64,000 nt of DNA from Chloroflexota bacterium (GTDB lineage Bacteria; Chloroflexota; Limnocylindria; Limnocylindrales; CSP1-4): assembly GCA_016191395.1 (NCBI GenBank), contig JACPOS010000013.1:32072-96071 (forward strand), read 5' to 3'. The position numbers were made by a program, and so were the translations under genes. Shown piece by piece: positions 17,001 through 25,961 of the stretch (position 1 is its first letter; each line of letters starts with the position of its first letter). Under the pieces are notes generated by a model. The model had not been told where the DNA came from. It searched no databases and worked only from the letters and a program-made list of their open reading frames with translations.

Positions 17001-17499
17001 CCTCGCTCGGAGCGCCGGGCTGCGATCAGCGCTCGATCGTTGATCCGAAGGGTGTCAGAGGCATTCGCGACCAACCGTCCATCGACGCCCGTCGCCCTCG
17101 CGCATTCTACCGATCCCGCCCCCCGGTCGCCTCGTGCTCAGGTCGTCGGCCGTTTCGGCTCTGCCGGCGGTCCTGGGCCGCTCCGGCGACCGCGGGTCCC
17201 TGCCATCGTTCACCGTCGGCCGCCCTGTTCTGCCCTTGTGACCACCCCACGAGCAAGATCGACGAGCTCGGCCTGTCGGGGCCCACGAGATCGCCGGAAT
17301 TCGTCGATTCTGACCGCACGGAGCGCAACCGCGACCAGATTCGTGCTCGTTTGGGCCATCCGGCAGTTGCCGTACCCAATCGCGGCCGCATGAGGGTCAA
17401 GACTCGTCCCAGTTGCTCTCGCAGCGGTCAAATCGACGAGAGCGGGGCCGTTCTCGCGGGTCGGAGCCTTGGACGTGGTCGAAGTTGCGCTCCCAGCGG
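17001..17499. other. Intergenic region upstream of the nuo operon
   Basis: About 500 bases without a convincing gene; short open frames here are Arg/Ser-rich shadows. It should hold the nuo promoter. A TAGAAT hexamer on the minus strand (17104-17109) could be a -10 element, but no good -35 is seen at 16-18 bases. A 20-base direct repeat lies at its left end near midA (listed separately). Confidence 0.5.
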
Positions 17500-17502
17500 T
17501 CA
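17411..17502. repeat. 20-base imperfect direct repeat, 72-base period
   Basis: 17411-17430 and 17483-17502 match at 18 of 20 positions (core AGTTGC-CTC-CAGCGGTCA). The second copy reaches the stop codon of midA. It may be a regulator site or the scar of a small duplication; nothing in the sequence decides. Confidence 0.5.
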
Positions 17503-18759
17503 GTCGGAAGCCGGAAGGCCTCGGAGGCGGGAGGCAGCAGGGAGCCCGCGGCCGAATGCGAGGACCGCGAAGGCGCCGGTCGCACGAGGGTCGAGCATGC
17601 GCATGAGCGCGGAGCGCGCTTCCACGTAGGACTGGAGGGTGGAGGCGGGGTCCGTCTGGAGCGCCACGAGCAGCTCACCGGCGTCGAGGTCGTCCAGGAA
17701 CCGCGCCTGCGTCGTGCGGCCCAGCGGCTTCAGCCCGGTGGCGGTCGCCGCGCGTTCGACTGCTGTGAGGTCGACGTGGGCGGTAAGGTCCTGGCGCCCG
17801 ATCGCGACGAATGGATCGGCGTGAACCCGATGCCGGTGGTAGGCCCGCAGCGTGGAGCCGCGAGCGGCGGTGTACAGCTCCGGTGCCGGGTAACCGTAGT
17901 CGATCAGGAGCAGCTCGCCTCGCTCGAGCGGCTGCGTGGCGCGGGCGACCCAGTCGTCGACCGCCACGCAGATCTCGGCCGGCTGGCCCGGTTCCAGGCG
18001 GATGCCTTCCGAGTCGAGCCGTGCCGCGAGGGCCGGCGTCGATGGGGGACCGAGTGCGGTCGCGAATTGGGCACCCGCGTCGCCGGCGGCGCCAGGGGAC
18101 CCCGCGGCGAGCGACGCAGCGCCGCCGAGGGTGACGAACCGCTCCAGCAGGGCGCCGTCGGGCGCGCCCTCGACTCGATGGATCGGCATTGCGTCGAGGA
18201 GCTCGTTGGCGAGAATCGCGCCTGGCGCCGCCATGGCATCGAACGGCTCGAGATGGCGACCCAGGCCCTGGGCAGCGAGTCGTTCGGCGAGGGCGTCCAG
18301 CCTCGCGGGTGCGACGTCGACCGCCTGATAGCGGATGGCGTCGAGCAGGGGCGACCCGGAGCGTCGCAGTCCGTCGAGGATGCCCGCGGCCAGCGCGCCT
18401 GAGCCCGCGCCGTGCTCGCGGACCACGAAGTGCGACGGCGTGTCCAGCGCAAACCAGACGGATTCGAGGTGGCGCGCGACCGCCCACCCGAAGATGGGAT
18501 GGCCCTCCGGGGCGGTCAGGAAGTCGCCGTGCCGACCGGGACCGGTGGCGCCGCTCGTGTAGTAGCCGGCCTCCGGGTCGTACAGCGCCAGCTCCATGAA
18601 CCGGGCGAACGTCATCGGCCCGTTGGTGCGGATCTCCGCGACGATGCGGTCGACGAGGCGCGGATGGCTCTCGGGAAGCGGCGCACCTGGGTCCAGCTCC
18701 TCGACGCGCCGAAGCCCGAAGACGAACGGGCGTCGGGGCGAGCCGGGCGAGCTCGTCAC
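17500..18759 (-). CDS. MidA/NDUFAF7-family SAM-dependent methyltransferase
   Basis: 419 residues, COG1565 family. Landmarks: N-terminal NGPMTFARFMELALYDPEAGYY, FLTAPEGHPIFGWAVARHL, the SAM-binding glycine motif REHGAGSGALAAGIL, NELLDAMPIHRV, and LLIDYGYPAPELY. In mitochondria the homologue (NDUFAF7/MidA) dimethylates an Arg of the NuoD equivalent and is needed for complex I assembly. Its place immediately before the nuo operon, same strand, supports that role here by inference. GTG start overlaps the stop of the upstream gene. Confidence 0.88.
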   Translation of the reverse strand: MTSSPGSPRRPFVFGLRRVEELDPGAPLPESHPRLVDRIVAEIRTNGPMTFARFMELALYDPEAGYYTSGATGPGRHGDFLTAPEGHPIFGWAVARHLESVWFALDTPSHFVVREHGAGSGALAAGILDGLRRSGSPLLDAIRYQAVDVAPARLDALAERLAAQGLGRHLEPFDAMAAPGAILANELLDAMPIHRVEGAPDGALLERFVTLGGAASLAAGSPGAAGDAGAQFATALGPPSTPALAARLDSEGIRLEPGQPAEICVAVDDWVARATQPLERGELLLIDYGYPAPELYTAARGSTLRAYHRHRVHADPFVAIGRQDLTAHVDLTAVERAATATGLKPLGRTTQARFLDDLDAGELLVALQTDPASTLQSYVEARSALMRMLDPRATGAFAVLAFGRGLPAASRLRGLPASD

Positions 18760-19826
18760 GCCGGGATCCCGAGCGCCAGCCCGAGCCCGGGGCCTACGAG
18801 GCTGTGCCCGCCGAGCGCGATGGGCACGGCGTGGGCCCATGCATGCAGCGTCAGCTGCTGGAGCCATGGGTCGCGAACCCGGTCGGCGAGCAGGAGGTCG
18901 GACGCGTACCGGTCCTCAGGGCTGGGCCAGCCCGCCTCGTCGGCACCGAGCCGGTGAGCGAGGAGGACGCGCGTGTCGATGATCGCGCCATCGGCGAGCC
19001 TGGCGACGAGCATTCCGATCTCGCCGGGGCCGTCTCGGTCGAGCAGCAGCCCGAGCGCGGATGCGGGCGGGCGCTGCCCCGCGGTGGACGCGCGAAGTCC
19101 CCGTTCCTCGACGAGGGCACGAACCCGGCACGCCGTTCGCTCCTCGAGCTCACGGAGAGCCGCTGCGGACAGGCGACCCGCCACGACCAGCTCCCGTTTC
19201 GGATCGCCGGCGATCACGGCGAGCTCACCGAATGCCTGCGCGGCGCGCTCGAGCCGATGCGCCATGGACTTGGCGAGCTTGGCAAGCGCCGGCGGGCAGC
19301 GGCGGTCCCGACGCAGGAGCTCCAGGTCCAGCGGCGAATCGATGTCGAGCCCCAGCCTCGCGCGGTCCGGCAGCTCGGCGACTGACACGCCAGCTTCCGA
19401 TTCGAGCCAGCGCGGCAGGGCGTTGTCCGAGGCAAGGTCCGGCACGCGAGCGAGAATCGCCGCGTCCCCGATCGCCACGACATCGGACGAGTAGCGGTTG
19501 TTCGTCAGCGCCCGTGGCGCTCCGGAGCCGGCGACCGCGACGAGCTCCGCCACGTGCGCGTCCTCCGCGAGGGGGATCGAGCCGGACCCGAGGACCACGA
19601 GGCCGCGTCCCGGCCCCACGTCGGTGGCGATCTCGCGCAATCGATCGCCGAACGAGCGGCCATCTGGAAATCCTGTGATGACATGAACGTCATCAACGTG
19701 TGCCGCGCCAAAGCGCGCGACGAGCGCATTCGCGGCCAGCGCGCGCGCCTTGGCCACGAGGCGCGTCAGCTCGCCGGCACCCTCGACGGGCTCCGGGTGC
19801 AGGATTCGAACGGCAACGGGCTGCAC
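18756..19826 (-). CDS. Uncharacterised protein, possible nucleotidyltransferase-like fold, coupled to midA
   Basis: 356 residues, soluble, no signal peptide. Residues 1-150 alternate predicted strands and helices, with LVVLGSGSIPLAED and NNRYSSDVVAIGDAAIL. The segment ARLGLDIDSPLDLELL recalls the FDIDTPxDL motif at the end of MobA/CofC-like nucleotidyltransferases, so such a fold is possible but the N-terminal GxGxRxG loop is not seen. The C-terminal half is unrelated to anything recognised. GTG start at 19826 is a choice; an earlier start would run into the divergent folK gene. Overlaps midA by GTGA, which suggests a shared function or coupled expression. Confidence 0.6.
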   Translation of the reverse strand: MQPVAVRILHPEPVEGAGELTRLVAKARALAANALVARFGAAHVDDVHVITGFPDGRSFGDRLREIATDVGPGRGLVVLGSGSIPLAEDAHVAELVAVAGSGAPRALTNNRYSSDVVAIGDAAILARVPDLASDNALPRWLESEAGVSVAELPDRARLGLDIDSPLDLELLRRDRRCPPALAKLAKSMAHRLERAAQAFGELAVIAGDPKRELVVAGRLSAAALRELEERTACRVRALVEERGLRASTAGQRPPASALGLLLDRDGPGEIGMLVARLADGAIIDTRVLLAHRLGADEAGWPSPEDRYASDLLLADRVRDPWLQQLTLHAWAHAVPIALGGHSLVGPGLGLALGIPA

Positions 19827-19871
19827 GCGGCGACTGTAGCCGGGTGCGGACGGCGGGCGATCGAGGTGGTC

Positions 19872-20504
19872 GTGGGTCGAACGGTTCGGGCATACGTGGG
19901 GCTCGGCGCGAACGTTGGTGACGCGCGCCGCACGCTGACCCAGGCCGTGGCGGCGCTGGCGGCTCTTCCCGGCACGCGCATCCGTGGGGTCTCGAGGCTG
20001 TACCGTACCAAGCCTGTCGGGGTCGTCGATCAGCCCGACTTCCTGAACGCTGTCGTGGCACTCGACGTTCCCGCCGGCCCCGATCCGGCGACCGGCGCCA
20101 CGAACCTCCTCGTCGCGCTCAAGGCCCTCGAGCGCGAGTTCGGCCGCCACACGCGACGGCGCTGGGGTCCACGCGAGCTGGACCTCGACCTCCTGCTGTT
20201 CGGCCGGCATCGCCTCGCGATCGAGCGGCCCCCCGAGGCCGTCCCGCTCTCCGCGGCCATCGAACCGGGTGCCGCGGCGCGCCTGCTCGAGGTGCCCCAC
20301 CCCTCGATGCACGATCGGCTCTTCGTCCTGGCCCCGCTTGCAGATCTGGCTCCAAGGCGCGCGCCGCCGGGCTGGGGCGAATCGGTCGCGACGGCAGCTG
20401 CCCGCCGTTCCCGCATGGAGGGTGCGAGTGCAGTCGAGCCCATCGGAACATGGGATGGCGCCCGGTGGCGCTTCGCGGATCAGGTGGGCGGGACGAGCCG
20501 GTAG
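19872..20504 (+). CDS. folK: 6-hydroxymethyl-7,8-dihydropterin pyrophosphokinase
   Basis: 210 residues. HPPK transfers pyrophosphate from ATP to hydroxymethyl-dihydropterin in folate synthesis. Motifs: YVGLGANVGDARRTL, the substrate loop SRLYRTKPVGVVDQPDFLNAVV, HTRRRWGPRELDLDLL (ATP/Mg site Asp pair), and VPHPSMHDRLFVLAPLADL. GTG at 19872 has GAGG five bases upstream; GTG at 19866 is an alternative. No folB/folP neighbour; the gene is divergent from the midA pair. About 30 residues at the C-terminus exceed the family core. Confidence 0.9.
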   Translation: MGRTVRAYVGLGANVGDARRTLTQAVAALAALPGTRIRGVSRLYRTKPVGVVDQPDFLNAVVALDVPAGPDPATGATNLLVALKALEREFGRHTRRRWGPRELDLDLLLFGRHRLAIERPPEAVPLSAAIEPGAAARLLEVPHPSMHDRLFVLAPLADLAPRRAPPGWGESVATAAARRSRMEGASAVEPIGTWDGARWRFADQVGGTSR

Positions 20505-20597
20505 ACCTATCGCGCCCCGCTCAGTCCCTTGAGCTCAGGCGTGGCATGTCCTGATCATGCGCGCGATCCGGCGATGAGGCGCCAGGAGCCGCGGCGG

Positions 20598-21008
20598 CTA
20601 GCCGACCGCCGCACCCACGGGTTCGAGAAGGACGTCGCGATGCTCCTCGGGGAGGGCGCCCTTCAGCAGCAACGCGGTCGCGGCATCCAGGAGGGGCGGC
20701 ACCGCCTGGATGCGGATGTCGCCGAGCATCGGGTTGGTCTGGAGGCTCTCGAGGGTGAATGCGCTGGTGCGCGAGATGTCCGAGCCCGCCCACTGGATGA
20801 TCGAGCCCTGCAGACGCCCCAGCTCGTCGATGAGTCCGCGCTGCCGGGCGATCGCCGAGGCGGCCGCACGAGCGGCATCGCGCGCTCCATTGTCGGCCTG
20901 CTGGTAGGTCGCGCTGATCGACATGAGGTCGGCGGCGTCGAGATGCGGGAGCAGGCGCATGAACTCCTCGAGATCGATCGCCCGCAGGCCGGCGCCATCC
21001 TCGTCCAT
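20598..21008 (-). CDS. Hypothetical 136-residue protein
   Basis: Soluble and largely helical, acidic, no Cys. It begins MDEDGAGLRAIDLEEF, with repeated Ala-rich helices and no recognised motif. Spaced eight bases after the S51 peptidase stop, so probably the last gene of the purH-glpX operon. Function unknown. Confidence 0.7.
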   Translation of the reverse strand: MDEDGAGLRAIDLEEFMRLLPHLDAADLMSISATYQQADNGARDAARAAASAIARQRGLIDELGRLQGSIIQWAGSDISRTSAFTLESLQTNPMLGDIRIQAVPPLLDAATALLLKGALPEEHRDVLLEPVGAAVG

Positions 21009-21016
21009 GTCAGGGC

Positions 21017-21727
21017 CTACCGAAGCAGCCGGGCGCGGATCTGGGTCTCCTCCACCGAGGTTCCCTTCCGGCGCTCCACCCGGTACGCATGCTGGCCCGG
21101 CATGGCGGCAACGACCTCCTCCAGCTCGCGGCCGTTGAACAGGATGCCCACGCTGTCGTCCGCGGCAAACCCGTCGGGCAGCGCGCCGGAGCCCACCGTC
21201 TCCTCGTACCGCGGCCGGCGCAGCGATTCGCTGTCGTAGTGCGGGCAGAAGCTCCCGGGCAGGAACTTCAGGCCGTCCCTCAACGGCGCGAGGCCAGGCC
21301 CGAAGGAATCGGTCAGGCCGGCCTCGAACCAGCAGATCCCGCCGGCGGATGGCCCGGCGAGCACGACGCCCTCCTCCCATGCGGCCTTGAGCGCCTTGTC
21401 GACGCCGTGGAGGCGCCAGATCGCGAGCATGTTCGCGGTGTTGCCGCCGCCGACGAAGATCACGTCCTGCTCCAGCAGGAATGAACCGACGTCGTCGACG
21501 GTCCGCCCGAAGAGATCCAGGTGGCTGGCCTCCGCGTGCCGCGCGAAGGTCGCGTAGAAGCCGGCGCGGTAGCTCGCGTCGTCGCCGGATGCGGTCCCCA
21601 GGAAGCAGATCCGCGGCCGGTCGCGCCCGGACAGGTCCAGCAGGAACTGGTGCAGCGGCCAGTCGGTGGAGTTCGACATCACGGACGAGCCCCCGATCGC
21701 GAGGATTCGCTGTGCGGTCGCTCCCAC
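21017..21727 (-). CDS. Peptidase S51 family protein (peptidase E / cyanophycinase-like)
   Basis: 236 residues. The nucleophile elbow GPSAGGICWF contains the catalytic Ser in the G-x-S-A-G-G context of S51 enzymes. RILAIGGSSVM begins the fold and FVGGGNTANMLAIW is the second family motif. The length fits peptidase E (about 230), not secreted cyanophycinases; no signal peptide. Likely cleaves small Asp-containing peptides in the cytoplasm (family knowledge). GTG start shares one base with the glpX TAG stop. Confidence 0.85.
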   Translation of the reverse strand: MGATAQRILAIGGSSVMSNSTDWPLHQFLLDLSGRDRPRICFLGTASGDDASYRAGFYATFARHAEASHLDLFGRTVDDVGSFLLEQDVIFVGGGNTANMLAIWRLHGVDKALKAAWEEGVVLAGPSAGGICWFEAGLTDSFGPGLAPLRDGLKFLPGSFCPHYDSESLRRPRYEETVGSGALPDGFAADDSVGILFNGRELEEVVAAMPGQHAYRVERRKGTSVEETQIRARLLR

Positions 21728-22701
21728 TAGAGGCGCACGCGGGGGGGCGAGTCGCGATCGAACATGTGGACGGTGTCGACGAAGCGGACGGTCTTGGTCT
21801 GGTAGGCCATCACCAGCGAGTGGGTGCGCGCGCCGCCGCCGAAGAAGCGGACGCCCTCGAGGAGATCGCCGGGCGTCACGCCGGTCGCTGCGAAGACAAG
21901 GTTCTCGCCCGAGGCGAGGTCCTCGGTTCGATAGATCCGGGACTCGTCGCCGTGGCCCATGCGCTCGCCGCGTGCGCGCTCGTCGTCGCTGCGGTACTTG
22001 AATCGGGCCTGGATCTCGCCGCCGAGGCAGCGCATCGCCGCCGCGGTGATCACGCCCTCGGGCGCGCCGCCGATGCCCATCACCGCGTGCACGCCGGTGC
22101 CCTGGACCGCGCAGCTGATGGCCGCCGACAGGTCGCCGTCGGAGATCAGCTTGATCCGCGCGCCCGTGCCGCGCACCTCGGCGATGAGGTCCGCGTGGCG
22201 CGGGCGGTCCAGGATGATGACGGTGATGTCGCCGGTCCTGCGGCCGAGCGCCTCTGCCACGAGCCGGACGTTCTCCGCGGGCGGCAGCCGGATGTCGACC
22301 TTCCCGGCGGCGCCGGGACCCACGCACAGCTTCTCGAGGTACGTGTCCGGCGCGTGGACCAGGCCGCCTCGCTCCGAGGCCGCGAGGACCGTGATCGCGT
22401 TCGCCGAGCCGGTCGCGACGAGGTTGGTGCCCTCGAGGGGGTCCACCGCGATGTCGATCGCGGGCGCGTCCACGCCAGCGAGCCCGACCTCCTCGCCGAT
22501 GTACAGCATCGGCGCCTCGTCGCGCTCGCCCTCGCCGATGACGATGGTGCCCTGCATCTCGATCTCGTCCATCGCGCGGCGCATCGCCTCGGTGGCGAGC
22601 CTGTCTGCGCCCATGCGGTCGCCGCGGCCCATGACGCGCGCGCTCGCGATCGCCGCCATCTCGGTCACGTAGACCATCTCGAGCGCGAGCAGCTTTTCCA
22701 C
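21727..22701 (-). CDS. glpX: Class II fructose-1,6-bisphosphatase
   Basis: 324 residues, normal length. GlpX hydrolyses fructose-1,6-bisphosphate in gluconeogenesis. Visible motifs: [21 protein letters not shown] (metal site), [40 protein letters not shown] and [15 protein letters not shown] start at 22701 follows a GGGGGA ribosome site and lies eleven bases after the purH stop, so it is in an operon with purH. Confidence 0.95.
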   Translation of the reverse strand: MEKLLALEMVYVTEMAAIASARVMGRGDRMGADRLATEAMRRAMDEIEMQGTIVIGEGERDEAPMLYIGEEVGLAGVDAPAIDIAVDPLEGTNLVATGSANAITVLAASERGGLVHAPDTYLEKLCVGPGAAGKVDIRLPPAENVRLVAEALGRRTGDITVIILDRPRHADLIAEVRGTGARIKLISDGDLSAAISCAVQGTGVHAVMGIGGAPEGVITAAAMRCLGGEIQARFKYRSDDERARGERMGHGDESRIYRTEDLASGENLVFAATGVTPGDLLEGVRFFGGGARTHSLVMAYQTKTVRFVDTVHMFDRDSPPRVRL

Positions 22702-22712
22702 GATGCGTCCCC

Positions 22713-24260
22713 CTAGTGCCGGAAGTGCCTTCGGCCGGTGAACACCATCGCCAGGTGATGGCGGTCGGCGACCTCGATGGCCATCTCATCCCGGATGGAG
22801 CCGCCCGGCTGGATGATCGCCGTCACGCCTGCCTGGGCGGCCATCTGGATGCCGTCCGGGAACGGGAAGTACGCGTCGCTGGCCATGACCGAGAGGCGCG
22901 CCCGGTCGCCGGCGCGGCGGAGCGCGATCTCCACCGACACCTGCCGGCTCGCCTGCCCGGACCCGATCCCGACCGTCGCCGCGTTCTTGGCCAGCACGAT
23001 CGCGTTCGAGCGCACGTGCCGCACGGCGCGCCAGGCGAAGAGCAGGTCGGTCAGCTCCTCGAGCGTCGGCCGGCGCTTGGTAACGACCTGGAGCTGGTTG
23101 CCGTCGAGGCCGAGCGCGTCGATCGTCTCGACGAGGAGGCCGCCACCGATGCGCTTGAAGTCCAGCTGGGCGATGCCGTAGTCGCGCATGCCCTCGATGG
23201 GGTCGGGCGGCACGAGCAGCAGCTCCAGCCCGGGCTTGTGGCGCAGGATCCCGATCGCCGAATCGTCGAAGCCGGGCGCGATCACCGCCTCGTACGAGTT
23301 CGCCGCGATCTCGCGGGCGGTCGCTCCGTCGAGCACCCGGTTCACGCCGACGATCGCCCCGAACGACGCGACCGGGTCCGTCTCGAGCGCGTGCCGGTAC
23401 GCCTCCACGAGCTCGTCGGAGGACGCGATGCCCACCGGATCGGTGTGCTTGGCGATCACGACGGTGGGCGTCGCGTAGTCGCGGGCGATCTTGTAGGCGA
23501 TGTCGAGGTCCAGCAGGTTGTTGAAGGACGGCGTCGCACCCTGCAGGCTCGTGGCATCGGCGACGCCCGTGGACCGGTGCGTCGTCTCCCGGTACAGCGC
23601 GCCGGTCTGGTGCGGGTTCTCGCCGTAGCGGAGGTCGCTCACCTTCTCGAGGACCATGGCAAGGCGCTTCGGGTAGTTCGTGCCGGTGAGCTGGTTCAGG
23701 TAGGCCGCGATCTCCGCGTGGTAGGCGGCGACCGTGCCGAACGCCTCCGCGGCGAGCCTTGCGCGCAGCTCGGGGCTCACGCTGCCGCGTTCGCGCAGCT
23801 CGGCGAGGATCTGCGGGTACTGGTCCGGGCTGGAGACCGCGACGACCCCGGCGGGATTGCGGGCGGCGGCGCCCAGGAGCGCCGCGCCACCCACGTCGAT
23901 CATCTCGATCGCCTTGTCCACCCCGACCAGCGCGCGCCCGATCTCGGCGCCGAACGGCTGGACGTTGACCACCACGATGTCGATGGGCTCGATGCCCTCG
24001 CGCTTGAGCTCCTCGAGCTGCTCCGGCTGATCCCGGCGCGCGAGGATCCCCGCGTAGATCGCGTGGTGGAAGGTCTTCACCGAGCCGCCGAGCATCGGCT
24101 CGACGCCGGTCAGCTCCGCGACGGGCCGCGCCTCGATGCCATCCTGGGCCAGGTGCTCGCGGGTGCCGTCCGTCGCGAACAGCTCCACGTCGAGCGACTG
24201 CAGGCTGCGCGCAAAGGCGGTGATGCCGTCCCGCGTCGCGACCGACAGCAGCGCTCGCAC
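22713..24260 (-). CDS. purH: Bifunctional AICAR transformylase / IMP cyclohydrolase
   Basis: 515 residues, full length. It carries out the last two steps of IMP synthesis. N-terminal cyclohydrolase (about 1-190): [49 protein letters not shown]-terminal transformylase: [14 protein letters not shown], the Lys-His pair in [14 protein letters not shown] (a variant of the common bacterial KHxNPCG), and [15 protein letters not shown] at 24260 has GGAGG eight bases upstream. A TATACT hexamer on the minus strand (24352-24357) could be its -10 element. Confidence 0.95.
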   Translation of the reverse strand: MRALLSVATRDGITAFARSLQSLDVELFATDGTREHLAQDGIEARPVAELTGVEPMLGGSVKTFHHAIYAGILARRDQPEQLEELKREGIEPIDIVVVNVQPFGAEIGRALVGVDKAIEMIDVGGAALLGAAARNPAGVVAVSSPDQYPQILAELRERGSVSPELRARLAAEAFGTVAAYHAEIAAYLNQLTGTNYPKRLAMVLEKVSDLRYGENPHQTGALYRETTHRSTGVADATSLQGATPSFNNLLDLDIAYKIARDYATPTVVIAKHTDPVGIASSDELVEAYRHALETDPVASFGAIVGVNRVLDGATAREIAANSYEAVIAPGFDDSAIGILRHKPGLELLLVPPDPIEGMRDYGIAQLDFKRIGGGLLVETIDALGLDGNQLQVVTKRRPTLEELTDLLFAWRAVRHVRSNAIVLAKNAATVGIGSGQASRQVSVEIALRRAGDRARLSVMASDAYFPFPDGIQMAAQAGVTAIIQPGGSIRDEMAIEVADRHHLAMVFTGRRHFRH

Positions 24261-24394
24261 CCGCAGTCCCTCCGGTTCGCGTGGCGTCGCGTCGGCTCTC
24301 GGAATGGCCGCGAATCGTCGCGCCCGAGCCGCGACGCTCCGGCCCGTCCCGAGTATAGCCAGCGCCTCATGGCATACTCCAGCCGCGCCGTCCG

Positions 24395-24856
24395 ATGGCG
24401 ACGATCAGGCAAGGTGACACGTTGACGCTGCTGCCCTGGGAATACTTCTGGATCGGCTTCAACCGGATCAACTTCCCGGACCTGTTCGACCAGATCTGGA
24501 TGAGCTCCGGCGTCCTGCTGATCGTGCTGATCGTGCTCTACGTGCTGCGCACGCGCGCACTCCATCGGCACCGTCACTACCTGGACATGTGGGAGTGGAT
24601 CTTCTGGAGCGGGCTGATCACGTATTTCCTGCTCGTCGTCGGCTCCATCTTCCAGTTCGACTTCGCGGTCATCCTGGTGATCCTGTTCACCGGTCTCGGC
24701 GTGATGGCGTGGGCGCGATTCCGCAAGTTCCCACCGCTCTTCGAGGCGTACGAGCACCAGCTCGCCCGGCAGCGCTACCTCGCCCGCGCGCGCAGCTCGC
24801 GACCCGAGGCGACGATCCGCACGAAGGGCGTTCGCCGGCGCGGCAAGAAGCGCTAG
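24395..24856 (+). CDS. Small membrane protein of unknown function
   Basis: 153 residues with three predicted TM helices (about 44-61, 74-92, 95-115) and a strongly basic C-terminus ending GVRRRGKKR. No motif recognised. ATG at 24395. A CATACT hexamer about 17 bases upstream (24373-24378) could be the -10 of a promoter with a very short leader. Followed six bases later by a cupin gene. Confidence 0.75.
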   Translation: MATIRQGDTLTLLPWEYFWIGFNRINFPDLFDQIWMSSGVLLIVLIVLYVLRTRALHRHRHYLDMWEWIFWSGLITYFLLVVGSIFQFDFAVILVILFTGLGVMAWARFRKFPPLFEAYEHQLARQRYLARARSSRPEATIRTKGVRRRGKKR

Positions 24857-24861
24857 GTCCC

Positions 24862-25332
24862 GTGGAGATCCGGCGGTTCGGGGTCGGGAATCGGCGTGCC
24901 GAGGGACCGCCGGGCACCACCGGCGTCGCGGGGCAGGTCATCCACTCCGACGCGCGCGGCGTGATCACCGAGCTCGCCTTCTCGAAGGGTGGCCGGATCG
25001 AGCCCCACGACAACCCGAACACCACCTGGTTCATCGTCATCGAGGGCGGCGGCTTCGTCGCGGTCGGCAACGAGGAGCGCAGGATCGCGGCCGGCGAGGC
25101 CGTCCTCTGGCCGGCGGACGTCGCCCACGGTGCGTGGACCGTGCATGGGCCGATGCGTGCGTTCGTCGTGGAGTTCGCCGGCCCGGACGACTCGAAGATG
25201 CGGGGCATCCTCGAGGGGATCGCGAAACGGCTCGGGCCGGGCGAGGCGGGCAGGCTCGCCCGCGGCGAGGGCAAGCTCGCCGACCGCCCGCTCACCCCCG
25301 AGGAACGCCACCGCGAGGGCGAACCGACCTAG
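24862..25332 (+). CDS. Cupin-domain protein
   Basis: 156 residues, one cupin barrel. Motif 1 region is GGRIEPHDNPNTTWFIVIEGGGFVAVG and motif 2 is WPADVAHGAWT. Metal ligands are reduced (one His in each motif and no clear Glu), so catalysis is uncertain; binding or sensing is possible. GTG start six bases after the preceding gene, so probably co-transcribed. The TAG stop shares CTAG with the convergent dhaL stop. Confidence 0.8.
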   Translation: MEIRRFGVGNRRAEGPPGTTGVAGQVIHSDARGVITELAFSKGGRIEPHDNPNTTWFIVIEGGGFVAVGNEERRIAAGEAVLWPADVAHGAWTVHGPMRAFVVEFAGPDDSKMRGILEGIAKRLGPGEAGRLARGEGKLADRPLTPEERHREGEPT

Positions 25333-25961
25333 GAGCGCTCCCGGCTTCGTGAGGCCGCAGCGAAGGCGAGCGCGATCAGTCTGGCGCCCGCGTCCTCGTT
25401 GCCTGCCGCTCGATCGGCGAGCCACCCCGCGCGGCCCACCTTCGCGGGCATCGTCGCCGTCGCACGCGCACCCGCGTCGGCAGCCAGGGCGGCGGCCCGC
25501 GCTGCCGACCCCGGATCGGCGCCGGCGTCCGCCGCCGCCCGGACTGCCTCGGCGGCAGGGCGGAGCGCGTCGAGCATCGTCCGGTCACCGGGTTCCACCT
25601 GGCCACGGAGCGCGATCGAACCGGCGGCAGCCTCCAGGTAGGCCGCGGCGCGCTCGAGCGGCGGCGTGTCCGGAGCGGCGGGCGCCTTGGCCGCGGCCAT
25701 CAGCGCAAAGGCGATGAGCGTGCCCCCGGTCGAGGGGGCGCGGCGGGCGATCTCCGTCCCGCACTTCCGGATGGCCTCGGCCTCGGGCAGCGATTCGAGC
25801 GTCGGCGCGAGCTCCAGCACCGCCCGGCAGGCGGTGGAGACGGTGAGGCCCAGGTCGCCGTCCCCGGCGACACCGTCCAGTCGGTTCAGCTCGTCGCGAT
25901 GGTCCTGGAGCCTGGTCGCGACCGCGCGCAGGAGATCGACGAAGCCGGACGCGTCGGTCAC
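25329..25961 (-). CDS. dhaL: Dihydroxyacetone kinase subunit L (nucleotide-binding)
   Basis: 210 residues, DAK2 domain. The magnesium/ADP site GVAGDGDLGLTVSTAC, STGGTLIAFALM and the C-terminal PAKVGRAGWLADRAAG loop (lid with bound nucleotide) are typical. With DhaK it phosphorylates dihydroxyacetone or a related triose/ketose. GTG start overlaps the dhaK stop (GTGA). No DhaM is next to it, so the phosphoryl donor (PEP via PTS, or ATP) is not settled by context. Confidence 0.9.
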   Translation of the reverse strand: MTDASGFVDLLRAVATRLQDHRDELNRLDGVAGDGDLGLTVSTACRAVLELAPTLESLPEAEAIRKCGTEIARRAPSTGGTLIAFALMAAAKAPAAPDTPPLERAAAYLEAAAGSIALRGQVEPGDRTMLDALRPAAEAVRAAADAGADPGSAARAAALAADAGARATATMPAKVGRAGWLADRAAGNEDAGARLIALAFAAASRSRERS

